From: JBLHLB01 sp047618505
Lineage (GTDB): Bacteria > Planctomycetota > UBA1135 > GCA-002686595
DNA length: 13,069 nt
NCBI GenBank assembly: GCA_047618505.1
Contig: JBLHLB010000080.1
Span: 1 to 13,069 of the forward strand
Reading direction: 5' to 3'
The notes beneath the pieces were generated by a model. The model was not told the DNA's origin, did no database searches, and was given only the letters and a program-made list of their open reading frames with translations. The position numbers and the translations under genes are program-made. Every line of letters begins with the position of its first letter. The stretch's first letter is position 1. Below are positions 1 to 6,377 of this stretch, piece by piece.

Positions 1-111
1 TTGACCAACGACCCCGGCACGGGTGTCATGCGCCACGTCGATGCGGGTTACAGTGAAGCCGAGGCTTGCGCGGATGAGCGCGGCCTGGATCTTCCCATGC
101 GCGACCTCTAA
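1..111 (+). CDS. hutU: Urocanate hydratase, C-terminal end (5' truncated by window)
   Basis: The window opens inside a reading frame that ends with TAA at 109-111, giving 36 residues. The segment LTNDPGTGVMRHVDAGY followed by a helix ending in GLDLPM is the conserved C-terminus of urocanase, the NAD+-dependent enzyme that hydrates urocanate to imidazolonepropionate in cytoplasmic histidine degradation. The family usually reads RHADAGY where this one has RHVDAGY, a mild change. The rest of the gene and any hut neighbours lie upstream, outside the window. The sigma factor gene starts only 20 bases after this stop, so read-through transcription is possible, but histidine catabolism has no obvious link to the downstream genes. 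The identification rests on one short but very characteristic block. Confidence 0.85.
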   Translation: MTNDPGTGVMRHVDAGYSEAEACADERGLDLPMRDL

Positions 112-131
112 CGATCCCCGACCGAATTCCC

Positions 132-788
132 ATGGACCGTTCTGAGATCACTGCGGAAAGTGTAAAGGCAGGGGAGGAATTGGTCGCCCCTGACGAGCTT
201 TCACAGGAGCTGCGTTCGCTCCTGCCTGAGCTGGACGCGGGCGCCTTGGCCGCCTTCTTTGATCTCTATTTCCCGCGTATCTACACATACTTGCGGCGGC
301 TGGTACACGACGAGCACTTGGCGGAAGACATCACCCAGGACGTCTTCATCCACGTGCATCGCGCCTTCCCGAGTTACGACGCGACGCGGCCCCTGCGGCC
401 CTGGGTTTTTACGATCGCAACCAACAAGCTGCGTGACTATTGGCGTTCGCGGCAGCACCGGCAAAGCCAGACGCAGCACAGCGTCGAGGACTCAGGCTGG
501 GTGGAGAGCCTGGCGGAGAACCGCGAGATGCCTGGGGATGAGTTGGAGGCAAAGGAGCTAGGCGAAGCCCTACGCGAGGCCGTTGATCGGCTGTCCGATG
601 GCATGCGCATGACGGTCTGCCTGCGCATCTATGAGGGCCTTTCCTTTGAGGAGATTGGCGCGATGCTCGGTCGCAACGAGGTTGCCGCCCGCAAGCGCTT
701 CTCCCGTGCCCTCGGTGAGCTGCGCCAGATCCTTGGGCCGCTCTGGCTAGCCCATTGGGAAGGGATCGAAGAGGGTTTGGGCGAATGA
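132..788 (+). CDS. ECF-family RNA polymerase sigma factor
   Basis: A 218-residue sigma-70 family protein of the extracytoplasmic-function (ECF) type, which directs RNA polymerase to a small regulon. Region 2 spans about residues 41-108, with the helix DEHLAEDITQDVF (60-72) and the promoter-melting block PWVFTIATNKLRDYWR (90-105). A linker rich in Gln, Ser and Glu follows. Region 4 spans about 149-200, with LSDGMRMTVCLRIYEGLSF and the helix-turn-helix EEIGAMLGRNEVAARKRFSRAL. An acidic N-terminal extension of about 35 residues precedes region 2. The ATG at 132 has no clear Shine-Dalgarno sequence. The stop codon overlaps the start of the FecR-like gene (ATGA), so the two are translationally coupled and are very probably a sigma/regulator pair. 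The target promoters cannot be read from this window. Confidence 0.93.
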   Translation: MDRSEITAESVKAGEELVAPDELSQELRSLLPELDAGALAAFFDLYFPRIYTYLRRLVHDEHLAEDITQDVFIHVHRAFPSYDATRPLRPWVFTIATNKLRDYWRSRQHRQSQTQHSVEDSGWVESLAENREMPGDELEAKELGEALREAVDRLSDGMRMTVCLRIYEGLSFEEIGAMLGRNEVAARKRFSRALGELRQILGPLWLAHWEGIEEGLGE

Positions 789-1984
789 GCTCCGACAGAG
801 AACAGGACGATCTCCGTCCAGAGGAGGCCGAACTGATCGAGCAATTGCGGCTCGCGGACCTCGCTGGGGCCGAGCCTCGCTTCGCGAACAACCTGCGAGC
901 AGCCTTCCTGGAGGGGTTCGGAGCGCAGGCTGCGGCCAATGCTTCCGACCGGGGCAATTCTGCGTCACTCGGCGAGGGTGGCGTCCGTACCCAGGGGGAA
1001 GTGGGGGAGACTCTCGACACCGATGTGTCCAGAGGCTCGACTCCCGCGGCCCGACCCGAAACAGCTGCTGAGCCCCTCTCGCCCGTGCAACGCGACGAAA
1101 AGACCGACTGGGACCCGAATTGGGAGACCCCTGAGAATCTAGCCCTGGTGGAGAGATTGGGCGCCGGTGAGCTGTGTGAGGATGAGCCGGGTGTGGAGTT
1201 CCGGGAAGAGCTGCGACGTTGCTTCCTGAGTGGGCAGTTTTCCAAGCACCTGCGTCGTCAGAAGTCGGCGCGGAGTCCTAGGTTGCGGTTACTGCGCACG
1301 GTCTTGATGGCAGCCGCGGCCGCGGCCCTCGTGATCCTGTGGCCGCCCGACCGAGGTACGGGGTTCTGGAGCCTGCGCTTGATCGAAGGGGATGGCTTGG
1401 TCGCCATGGAGAGTGGGCCTGAAATGGAGGTGGATGCCGATGGACTGACCTCCCTCGCTGGTGTTCATATCGTTGCCGAGAATCTCGAGGGATTCGGCTC
1501 GATCGACGTCCGCTCCAGCCGCTTCGAACTCACGCTCCCGGGCGAACTCGTTCTAGAGCTAACCCCCGGCACGGTTTTCGACGGCTCTCAACTCTCTCTC
1601 CAGGAAGACGGCAAGCGCCACCTCAGCGTGACCAAGGGTGAGGTCCTGGTGAGAAAGTCAAAGGACTCCGGGAGCCGACCCCTGGTGATCAAGACCCTCG
1701 ATGCGGAAGTCGAAGTGCTGGGCACAGTCCTGGGGGTCCTTTGTGGCGAGGACTACACCTGCGTCTGCGTCACAGATGGGGATGTTGAGGTGCGACCCTT
1801 TGAAGCCGAGCACAGCGAAGCCGAGGCGGGCGAGACCCTGCTTGTGATGCGCGATGGAGAGGAAGGCGTGCGCCAGATGGCCTTCCCCGCAAAGCTCTGC
1901 TCCAACTCGTCCCCGGACAGTCACGAAAATCACCATGTGTGTCAGTTGGTGGACTTCGGGAAGCGCATCTCCCTGACTGAGTAG
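785..1984 (+). CDS. FecR-domain membrane protein, putative regulator of the upstream ECF sigma factor
   Basis: A 399-residue single-pass membrane protein. Residues 1-160 are charged and presumably cytoplasmic, about 167-187 form one hydrophobic helix (LLRTVLMAAAAAALVILW), and the rest would be periplasmic. A FecR-like beta domain lies at about 285-352, with the pattern IKTLDAEVEVLGTVLGV, then VCVTDGDVEV and AGETLLV. FecR proteins sense an outer signal and control a partner sigma factor, and the ATGA overlap with the sigma gene supports that role here. The cytoplasmic part holds two related copies of a motif, residues 17-44 (LIEQL...LRAAFLEG) and 121-150 (LVERL...LRRCFLSG), possibly two sigma-contacting segments. 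Five cysteines (320, 326, 328, 372, 386) lie beyond the membrane helix. I chose the ATG at 785 over the in-frame ATG at 755 because it gives the usual four-base overlap. Confidence 0.85.
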   Translation: MSSDREQDDLRPEEAELIEQLRLADLAGAEPRFANNLRAAFLEGFGAQAAANASDRGNSASLGEGGVRTQGEVGETLDTDVSRGSTPAARPETAAEPLSPVQRDEKTDWDPNWETPENLALVERLGAGELCEDEPGVEFREELRRCFLSGQFSKHLRRQKSARSPRLRLLRTVLMAAAAAALVILWPPDRGTGFWSLRLIEGDGLVAMESGPEMEVDADGLTSLAGVHIVAENLEGFGSIDVRSSRFELTLPGELVLELTPGTVFDGSQLSLQEDGKRHLSVTKGEVLVRKSKDSGSRPLVIKTLDAEVEVLGTVLGVLCGEDYTCVCVTDGDVEVRPFEAEHSEAEAGETLLVMRDGEEGVRQMAFPAKLCSNSSPDSHENHHVCQLVDFGKRISLTE

Positions 1985-2142
1985 GAGTGCGCATTTAGGG
2001 TGCTGGGGCGGGGGCGACGGTGCCAGTCCCGGGTTTGCGACTGAGATAGTCCAGGATCTGCGACAGGGTCCAGGGCCCGTCGCCGGACGTCGAAGAGCTA
2101 AGGGTACCGGAGTCTCTTCTCCGGCCAACCCAAGGTCACACG
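1985..2142. other. Intergenic spacer between fecR-like gene and pseB-like gene
   Basis: These 158 bases separate the sigma/FecR pair from the nonulosonic acid operon. They are GC-rich and contain no T-tract terminator and no convincing -35/-10 pair. A short inverted repeat lies near the 3' end, and AAGG at 2132-2135 sits 7 bases before the ATG at 2143 as a plausible ribosome binding site. A promoter for the operon could lie here, possibly an ECF-type one, but I cannot point to it. Confidence 0.5.
2107..2124 (+). repeat. Short inverted repeat upstream of pseB-like gene
   Basis: CCGGAG (2107-2112) and CTCCGG (2119-2124) form a perfect 6-bp stem around the loop TCTCTT, ending 18 bases before the start codon at 2143. 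It could be a weak mRNA hairpin or an operator half-site pair. It has no T-tract and is not a convincing terminator, and in GC-rich DNA a stem of this length can arise by chance. Confidence 0.3.
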
Positions 2143-3159
2143 ATGCTCGATGGTCGCTCAATTCTGATTACCGGCGGAACCGGCTCCTTTGGCCGCGCCT
2201 TCGTGCGTGATGTGCTCACGAAGTACAAGCCGCGACGGCTGGTTATCTTCAGTCGCGACGAGCAGAAGCAGTTCGCCATGGCGCGCGAGCTGTCGCCAGA
2301 GAAGTACCCGGCCCTGCGCTATTTCATCGGCGACGTACGCGATCGGGAGCGTCTGCGTCTGGCCTTGCGCGGCATCGACGTGGTCATTCACGCCGCCGCC
2401 ATGAAGCACGTGCCCATTGCCGAGTACAACCCCTTCGAGTGCATCCGCACAAATGTGCTGGGTGCTGAGAACGTGATTCTCGCTTCGATTGACGCAGGCG
2501 TGAAGAAGGTCATCGCCCTTTCCACGGACAAGGCGGCTAACCCGATCAACCTCTATGGCGCGACCAAGCTGTGCTCGGACAAGTGTTTCGTGGCCGGCAA
2601 TCACATGTCGGGGGAGGGGGGAACGCGCTTCTCCGTCGTGCGCTACGGCAACGTCGTTGGCTCCCGTGGCAGTGTGGTCGAGTTCTTCCAGGAGCAGGTC
2701 AAGAATGGTGTGACCGAGCTGCCCATCACGGATGAGCGCATGACGCGCTTCTTCCTGACGATTAAACAGGGTGTGGACTTTGTTCTGGATCGCCTGGTGC
2801 ACATGCAAGGCGGAGAGATTTTCATCCCAAAGATCCCCAGCATGCGCATCGTTGACCTAGCCCGCGCCATCGGACCGGATTGCACAACCAAGGAGGTCGG
2901 CATTCGTCCTGGCGAGAAGCTGCACGAGGTCTTGTTGCCCTATGACGAGGCGCGTAACACTCTCGAATTCACGAATCACTACACCGTTCACCCAGCGCTC
3001 TCTTGGTTCGAGCGCGATCAGCACCTCTTTGAGGACGGCGAGCTAGGCCGAGCCCTGCCTCCGGACTTCAAGTACGCCTCTGACAGCAATCCCCAATGGA
3101 TGGATCCCCAGGAACTGTTGGATCACTTGGCCGTGGAGCGCCCGCTCCTGGTGGCATGA
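2143..3159 (+). CDS. pseB: UDP-N-acetylglucosamine 4,6-dehydratase (5-epimerising), PseB-like
   Basis: A 338-residue cytoplasmic enzyme of the extended SDR superfamily. It would catalyse the first step of pseudaminic acid synthesis: UDP-GlcNAc is dehydrated at C4/C6 and epimerised at C5, giving the 4-keto-6-deoxy-L-arabino sugar. The NAD(P)-binding motif GGTGSFG is at residues 11-17. The family signatures SRDEQKQ (37-43), AAAMKHVP (84-91), STDKAANPINLYGATK (127-142, supplying Asp129, Lys130, Tyr138 and Lys142) and GIRPGEKLHE (253-262) are intact. Length fits single-domain PseB/FlaA1 rather than the larger membrane-anchored CapD/WbpM type. The start is supported by AAGG seven bases upstream. 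The stop overlaps the next start (ATGA), making this the first gene of a coupled operon. An enzyme that only dehydrates without C5 epimerisation cannot be excluded from sequence alone. Confidence 0.93.
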   Translation: MLDGRSILITGGTGSFGRAFVRDVLTKYKPRRLVIFSRDEQKQFAMARELSPEKYPALRYFIGDVRDRERLRLALRGIDVVIHAAAMKHVPIAEYNPFECIRTNVLGAENVILASIDAGVKKVIALSTDKAANPINLYGATKLCSDKCFVAGNHMSGEGGTRFSVVRYGNVVGSRGSVVEFFQEQVKNGVTELPITDERMTRFFLTIKQGVDFVLDRLVHMQGGEIFIPKIPSMRIVDLARAIGPDCTTKEVGIRPGEKLHEVLLPYDEARNTLEFTNHYTVHPALSWFERDQHLFEDGELGRALPPDFKYASDSNPQWMDPQELLDHLAVERPLLVA

Positions 3160-4349
3160 GTTTGCTCCCTAGAGTTGCAGTGGAGGCTCCGGCGCCAGAG
3201 GTCCTTTCCTATGGACGCCAACTCCTGGATGAGGAGGACATCGCCGCGGTAGTCGCCGCTCTGCGCAGTGATTTCCTAACCCAAGGGCCGACGGTCGCAC
3301 GCTTCGAAGCGGGACTCTGTGAGGTCACCGGCGCCCAAAACGCGATCGCCGTTGCAAACGGAACACTGGCCCTAGAGGTCGCCTACGGCGCACTAGGCGT
3401 AGGTCCTGGCGCTAGGGTTCTGGTGCCTGCAAACACTTTTGTTGCCACAGCAACCGCAGCCGAACGACTGGGCGCGACCGTGGAGTTCATCGATGTGGAG
3501 TTGGAAACGGGCAATCTCGATTTGGCTGCCCTTGCGCGTCGCCTGGCGAAGGGCCCGACACCGGACCTCGTCGTCCCCGTTCACTTCGCTGGTTTGCCCT
3601 GCGACATGGCTACGCTGCTTCAGCTGAAGCGTTCATTTGGTTTTGCTATCGTCGAGGACGCGGCCCATGCGCTGGGGGCTCGCTACTTCGAAGGCAGCCG
3701 TTGGTGGAGCCCCGGTGAGCATCCCGAGGTCGCCGCTGCGGTCTACTCTTTCCATCCGGTCAAGCCTATTACGAGTGCTGAGGGTGGGGCGGTCATGACC
3801 CCTGACGCGACCCTGGCGGAACGTGTGAGGTTGCTGCGTGGGCAGGGGATCGACGGGGAATCTGCACGCCGTGAAGGACATCTGCACTATGCGCCCATGG
3901 TTGCCCTGGGCACCAACGCGCGTCTGTCGGAACTGCACGCGGCCCTCGGACTGAGTCAGTTGGCCAAGCTCAATCGCTTCCGCACCCGCCGCGCCGAGAT
4001 CGCCGCGCGTTACCGCCGGGAGCTGTTCGGTGTGACGCTACTTGAGGAGGGCGATGACACCCAAGAACACGCCTGGCATCTCTTTGTGATCCAGGTCGAT
4101 CCTGAATTACGTGATCCCCTGCGCGCTGCCCTTCTGGAGAAGGGAGTTGGGACGCAGGTTCACTATCACCCCGTGCCCTATCAACCTTGGTTCCAACGCA
4201 GGAATCCCGAGGTAGAGGTGCCGGTTGCGCTTGAGCATGCGGAGAGCGCCCTGTCCTTGCCCCTGCATCCTGGGCTGACAGAGGAACAGGTGGGGCATGT
4301 CATTCGTGCGGTCAACAGCTGCTTCACCGAACTGAGTCTGGCGGCATGA
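3156..4349 (+). CDS. pseC: UDP-4-amino-4,6-dideoxy-N-acetyl-L-altrosamine transaminase, PseC-like
   Basis: A 397-residue PLP-dependent aminotransferase of the DegT/DnrJ/EryC1 family. It would transfer an amino group from glutamate to the 4-keto product of the dehydratase. The cofactor-binding block VEDAAHALGA (166-175) and the Schiff-base lysine K203 in YSFHPVKPITSAEGGAV are both present; the SFHPVKPIT context is typical of PseC/SpsC enzymes. Other family blocks are VANGTLALEVAYGALGVGPG (67-86), PANTFVATATAAERLGA (91-107) and GVGTQVHYHPVPYQPW (330-345). The ATG at 3156 overlaps the upstream stop by four bases and gives the usual family N-terminus, so the longer in-frame start at 3096, inside the dehydratase gene, is unlikely. 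The gene also overlaps the next one by ATGA. Confidence 0.93.
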   Translation: MSLLPRVAVEAPAPEVLSYGRQLLDEEDIAAVVAALRSDFLTQGPTVARFEAGLCEVTGAQNAIAVANGTLALEVAYGALGVGPGARVLVPANTFVATATAAERLGATVEFIDVELETGNLDLAALARRLAKGPTPDLVVPVHFAGLPCDMATLLQLKRSFGFAIVEDAAHALGARYFEGSRWWSPGEHPEVAAAVYSFHPVKPITSAEGGAVMTPDATLAERVRLLRGQGIDGESARREGHLHYAPMVALGTNARLSELHAALGLSQLAKLNRFRTRRAEIAARYRRELFGVTLLEEGDDTQEHAWHLFVIQVDPELRDPLRAALLEKGVGTQVHYHPVPYQPWFQRRNPEVEVPVALEHAESALSLPLHPGLTEEQVGHVIRAVNSCFTELSLAA

Positions 4350-5149
4350 GTCAGAGTTCCCGAAGAGCAGGCGTCGTTGCGGGGATCCAAGCCCGCACCG
4401 GTTCGAGCCGTCTACCCCGCAAGATCCTGGCGGACCTGGCCGGTCGAACGATGATCGAGCGTGTGGTGGAGCGCACGCGCCTGGCGGCGAGTGTCGATAA
4501 GGTGGTGGTTTTGACGACCGTGGAAGCTGTGGACGACGAGCTTGTCGCCCTCTGTGAGGCCCGCGACATCCCCGTCCGGCGCGGTTCCGAGCAGGATGTA
4601 CTTTCCCGGTACGTGGACCTGGTCGCGGAGTTCCAGCCCAACTATGTGGTGCGGGTCACCGGCGATTGCCCCTTCGTGGAACCAGCTTTCATAGATCTCC
4701 AGGTGGCCGCCTTGGCTGCGGCCCAGGCAGACTTCACCGAGCTTGATCCGGAGGGCGTAGACGGCACCCTATGTGGAATGGGAGTCAAATCCAGTCAGGC
4801 CCTACTCGCCGCCCAGGAGAGCAACGACCCCCGGGATCGCGAGCATGTGGGCACCTTTTTCTTCCAGGGGCATCCTTCTCGTTTCCGTTGGACTCCAATT
4901 GAAGTCGATTCGATATTCCGTCGAGAAGGTTTGCGTCTAACCGTCGACGAACCTGCAGACTTGGAATTCGCACGCGCCATCTACACCCACTTCGTTCCCT
5001 TCGGGCGATCGGCAGATTTTTCCAGTGCCGACGTGATCCGTTGGCTGGATGATAATCCCTCCCTGGGAGCAATCAATTCCGCCGTGGTGGAGAGCGCCGC
5101 CAACCAAGAACTGCGCCGCCTGCGCAGAGTTCAAAGGGACTCTATCTAA
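4346..5149 (+). CDS. SpsF-type nonulosonic acid cytidylyltransferase (PseF role)
   Basis: A 267-residue nucleotidyltransferase of the SpsF/cytidylyltransferase-3 family (GT-A-like fold). The N-terminal nucleotide-binding motif is IQARTGSSRLPRK (14-26), followed by RVTGDCPFVEP (103-113), DREHVGTFF (164-172) and LTVDEPADLEFAR (198-210). In sps operons and many pseudaminic acid clusters a protein of this type sits between the aminotransferase and the PseG-type hydrolase and is taken to activate the finished sugar acid as a CMP derivative. The place of the gene here fits that. It differs from the Campylobacter/Helicobacter PseF type, which resembles NeuA, so I leave the symbol blank. Its start overlaps the aminotransferase stop (ATGA) and its TAA overlaps the next ATG by one base. 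The nucleotide and sugar specificity are inferred from context. Confidence 0.85.
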   Translation: MSQSSRRAGVVAGIQARTGSSRLPRKILADLAGRTMIERVVERTRLAASVDKVVVLTTVEAVDDELVALCEARDIPVRRGSEQDVLSRYVDLVAEFQPNYVVRVTGDCPFVEPAFIDLQVAALAAAQADFTELDPEGVDGTLCGMGVKSSQALLAAQESNDPRDREHVGTFFFQGHPSRFRWTPIEVDSIFRREGLRLTVDEPADLEFARAIYTHFVPFGRSADFSSADVIRWLDDNPSLGAINSAVVESAANQELRRLRRVQRDSI

Positions 5150-6141
5150 TGGCCATTACCCCGAGACGAGATCCGCGCCCGCGCGTGTTGTTGCGCGCCG
5201 CCTCTGGACCAAAGGTCGGCATGGGGCACGTCATGCGTAGCTTCGCTGTGGCCCAGGAAATCGTGCGTTGTGGGGGAGAGGCGCTCCTGATCGTGGATGA
5301 CGAGCGCAGTGCGGAGGCTTTGGATGCCCGCGTCCGTGGGATCGGTCGTTTCGATGTGGTTTGGGAAGGGGATGCCTCGGACTGGATCCGGCTTCCGGCC
5401 CAATCAGCCTGGCTCGACGGCTTCCGCGATTGGAGCTCAGTAATCGACGACCTGAAGCTGACCGAAACGCCGACGATGTTGGTGGAAAACAGAACACCGG
5501 CGCGGGACCATGCCACGCGCATTCTCTATCCCGCGCTACACCACCGGCACGACGCCTGGGACCTGGCCCATCCGGATCAGATTCTGAGTGGCGCGCGCTG
5601 GATCCCCCTTCGCCGTGCTGTGATCGACGAGCCAGAAGCCCTGGCGCGGAACATTGATCTCCTGGTGAGCTTTGGTGGGAGTGATCCCAATCAACTGACG
5701 GAGCGTGTGTTGCGGGTCTTGCAGGGGGACAAGCGCACGATCACCGTTGCGATTGGTCCGTTGATGGCGGCGCGACGTCGGCGCATTGAGGAATTGGTCA
5801 CAGGGATCCCGAATGGCAGCGTCCTGGAAACAGGTGCTGAGCTGGCGCCCTGGATGGCACGTTCCAAATCGGCGGTTACCGCCCTCGGGACGACGCTCTA
5901 CGAGCTAGCCTTTCACCGCGTTCCCGCTTTGATTCTAGCCAACCAAGAGAGCGATCAGGACGCCCTGGACTGGTACGGAAAGAACACCTCGCACCAGCCC
6001 GTTGGCGTTGCGGGGGATGTGGATGATGAACTGCTGCGTAAGCAGCTCCTGCGGGCCTCCCGACTTAAGAGCGGCGCACCGCTACCCGAACTTGGCGCTG
6101 GCGCCACGCGACTCGCCGAGCACTTGCTTGGCGGCCTTTAG
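5149..6141 (+). CDS. pseG: UDP-2,4-diacetamido-2,4,6-trideoxy-L-altropyranose hydrolase, PseG-like
   Basis: A 330-residue protein of the PseG/SpsG family with a GT-B-like fold (related to MurG), which removes UDP from the 2,4-diacetamido sugar before condensation with phosphoenolpyruvate. The N-terminal motif GMGHVMRS (24-31) contains the catalytic histidine (H27). The C-terminal nucleotide-binding half has SFGGSDPNQLTERVL (174-188) and ALGTTLYELAFHRVPALILA (245-264). The length accounts for the hydrolase alone; no acetyltransferase (PseH) domain is fused, although fusions of that kind occur in some lineages. The ATG overlaps the upstream TAA by one base, so translation is coupled. This is the last gene of the coupled run, and the stop codon lies at the head of a 13-bp tandem repeat. 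The central region (about 60-150) is less conserved, so exact substrate choice is inferred. Confidence 0.88.
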   Translation: MAITPRRDPRPRVLLRAASGPKVGMGHVMRSFAVAQEIVRCGGEALLIVDDERSAEALDARVRGIGRFDVVWEGDASDWIRLPAQSAWLDGFRDWSSVIDDLKLTETPTMLVENRTPARDHATRILYPALHHRHDAWDLAHPDQILSGARWIPLRRAVIDEPEALARNIDLLVSFGGSDPNQLTERVLRVLQGDKRTITVAIGPLMAARRRRIEELVTGIPNGSVLETGAELAPWMARSKSAVTALGTTLYELAFHRVPALILANQESDQDALDWYGKNTSHQPVGVAGDVDDELLRKQLLRASRLKSGAPLPELGAGATRLAEHLLGGL

Positions 6142-6167
6142 CCGCGTCCTTTAGCCGCGTCCTTTAG
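6137..6167 (+). repeat. 13-bp tandem repeat at the pseG stop codon, giving TAG in all three forward frames
   Basis: GCCGCGTCCTTTA occurs twice in tandem (6141-6153 and 6154-6166), and the preceding GCGGCCTTTA (6131-6140) resembles a shortened third copy. TTTAG therefore recurs every 13 bases (6137, 6150 and 6163). Because 13 is not a multiple of three, the three TAG triplets (6139, 6152 and 6165) fall in three different frames. The first is the pseG stop. Replication slippage is the simplest explanation. Confidence 0.85.
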
Positions 6168-6296
6168 TCGGCCCAGCAGGAAGACACCTGGGTCGACCTC
6201 TATGTGACCGGGCTGTTCGGCTCTCGCCTGATGGCTCCTGCGATCGCTATCTATGACGACCAGGGACGGCGGCTGGAACTCTTAGGGGGCGATTGA
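6168..6296 (+). pseudogene. Possible remnant of a protein-coding gene (C-terminal fragment)
   Basis: An open frame of 42 codons between the TAG at 6165 and the TGA at 6294 translates to a plausible globular C-terminus, including DTWVDLYVTGLFGSRL and PAIAIYDDQGRRLELLGGD. The alternating hydrophobic pattern looks like beta strands. It has no good start codon (only an internal ATG or GTG) and no ribosome binding site. I do not recognise the family. It may be the tail of a gene whose front was deleted, or a chance open frame in GC-rich DNA. Confidence 0.3.
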
Positions 6297-6298
6297 TC

Positions 6299-6346
6299 AG
6301 GGGCCGTGATGTCGCGATCAAGGTCCTTCGCGGGGAAATGGGGAGG
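6299..6346 (+). pseudogene. Possible remnant of a Ser/Thr protein kinase (beta-3 strand motif)
   Basis: Reading codons from 6299, the spacer encodes RGRDVAIKVLRGEMGR, which matches the Hanks-type kinase subdomain II pattern GRxVAIKVL with its ATP-contacting lysine. Neither the glycine-rich loop expected before it nor the helix C and catalytic loop expected after it can be seen. The frame continues for a while without kinase character and runs into the start of the hydrolase gene in another frame. This is either a scrap of a decayed kinase gene or coincidence. Confidence 0.25.
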
Positions 6347-6377
6347 CAGAGTCTTGGGCGTTCCATAACCTACCTCG

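Noticed and set aside
409..1245. Long minus-strand open frame (278 codons) across the sigma and FecR-like genes
   Set aside because: It lies opposite two well-supported genes, is rich in Ser, Arg and Pro as expected of an antisense frame in GC-rich DNA, and shows no domain.
1990..2115. Minus-strand stretch reading WTLSQILDYLSRKPGTGT and ending in a stop, resembling a protein C-terminus
   Set aside because: It is only about 40 codons with a stop just upstream and no start codon. The likeness to a real protein end is too weak to call a remnant, though a translated search of the spacer would settle it.
2158..2808. Minus-strand open frame of 216 codons opposite the pseB-like gene
   Set aside because: Its codons mirror the PseB coding strand; the sequence has no family motif and no ribosome binding site.
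4399..4410. GGTTCGAGCC, resembling a tRNA T-loop
   Set aside because: It encodes part of the conserved RTGSSRLP motif of the cytidylyltransferase, and no acceptor or anticodon stems surround it.
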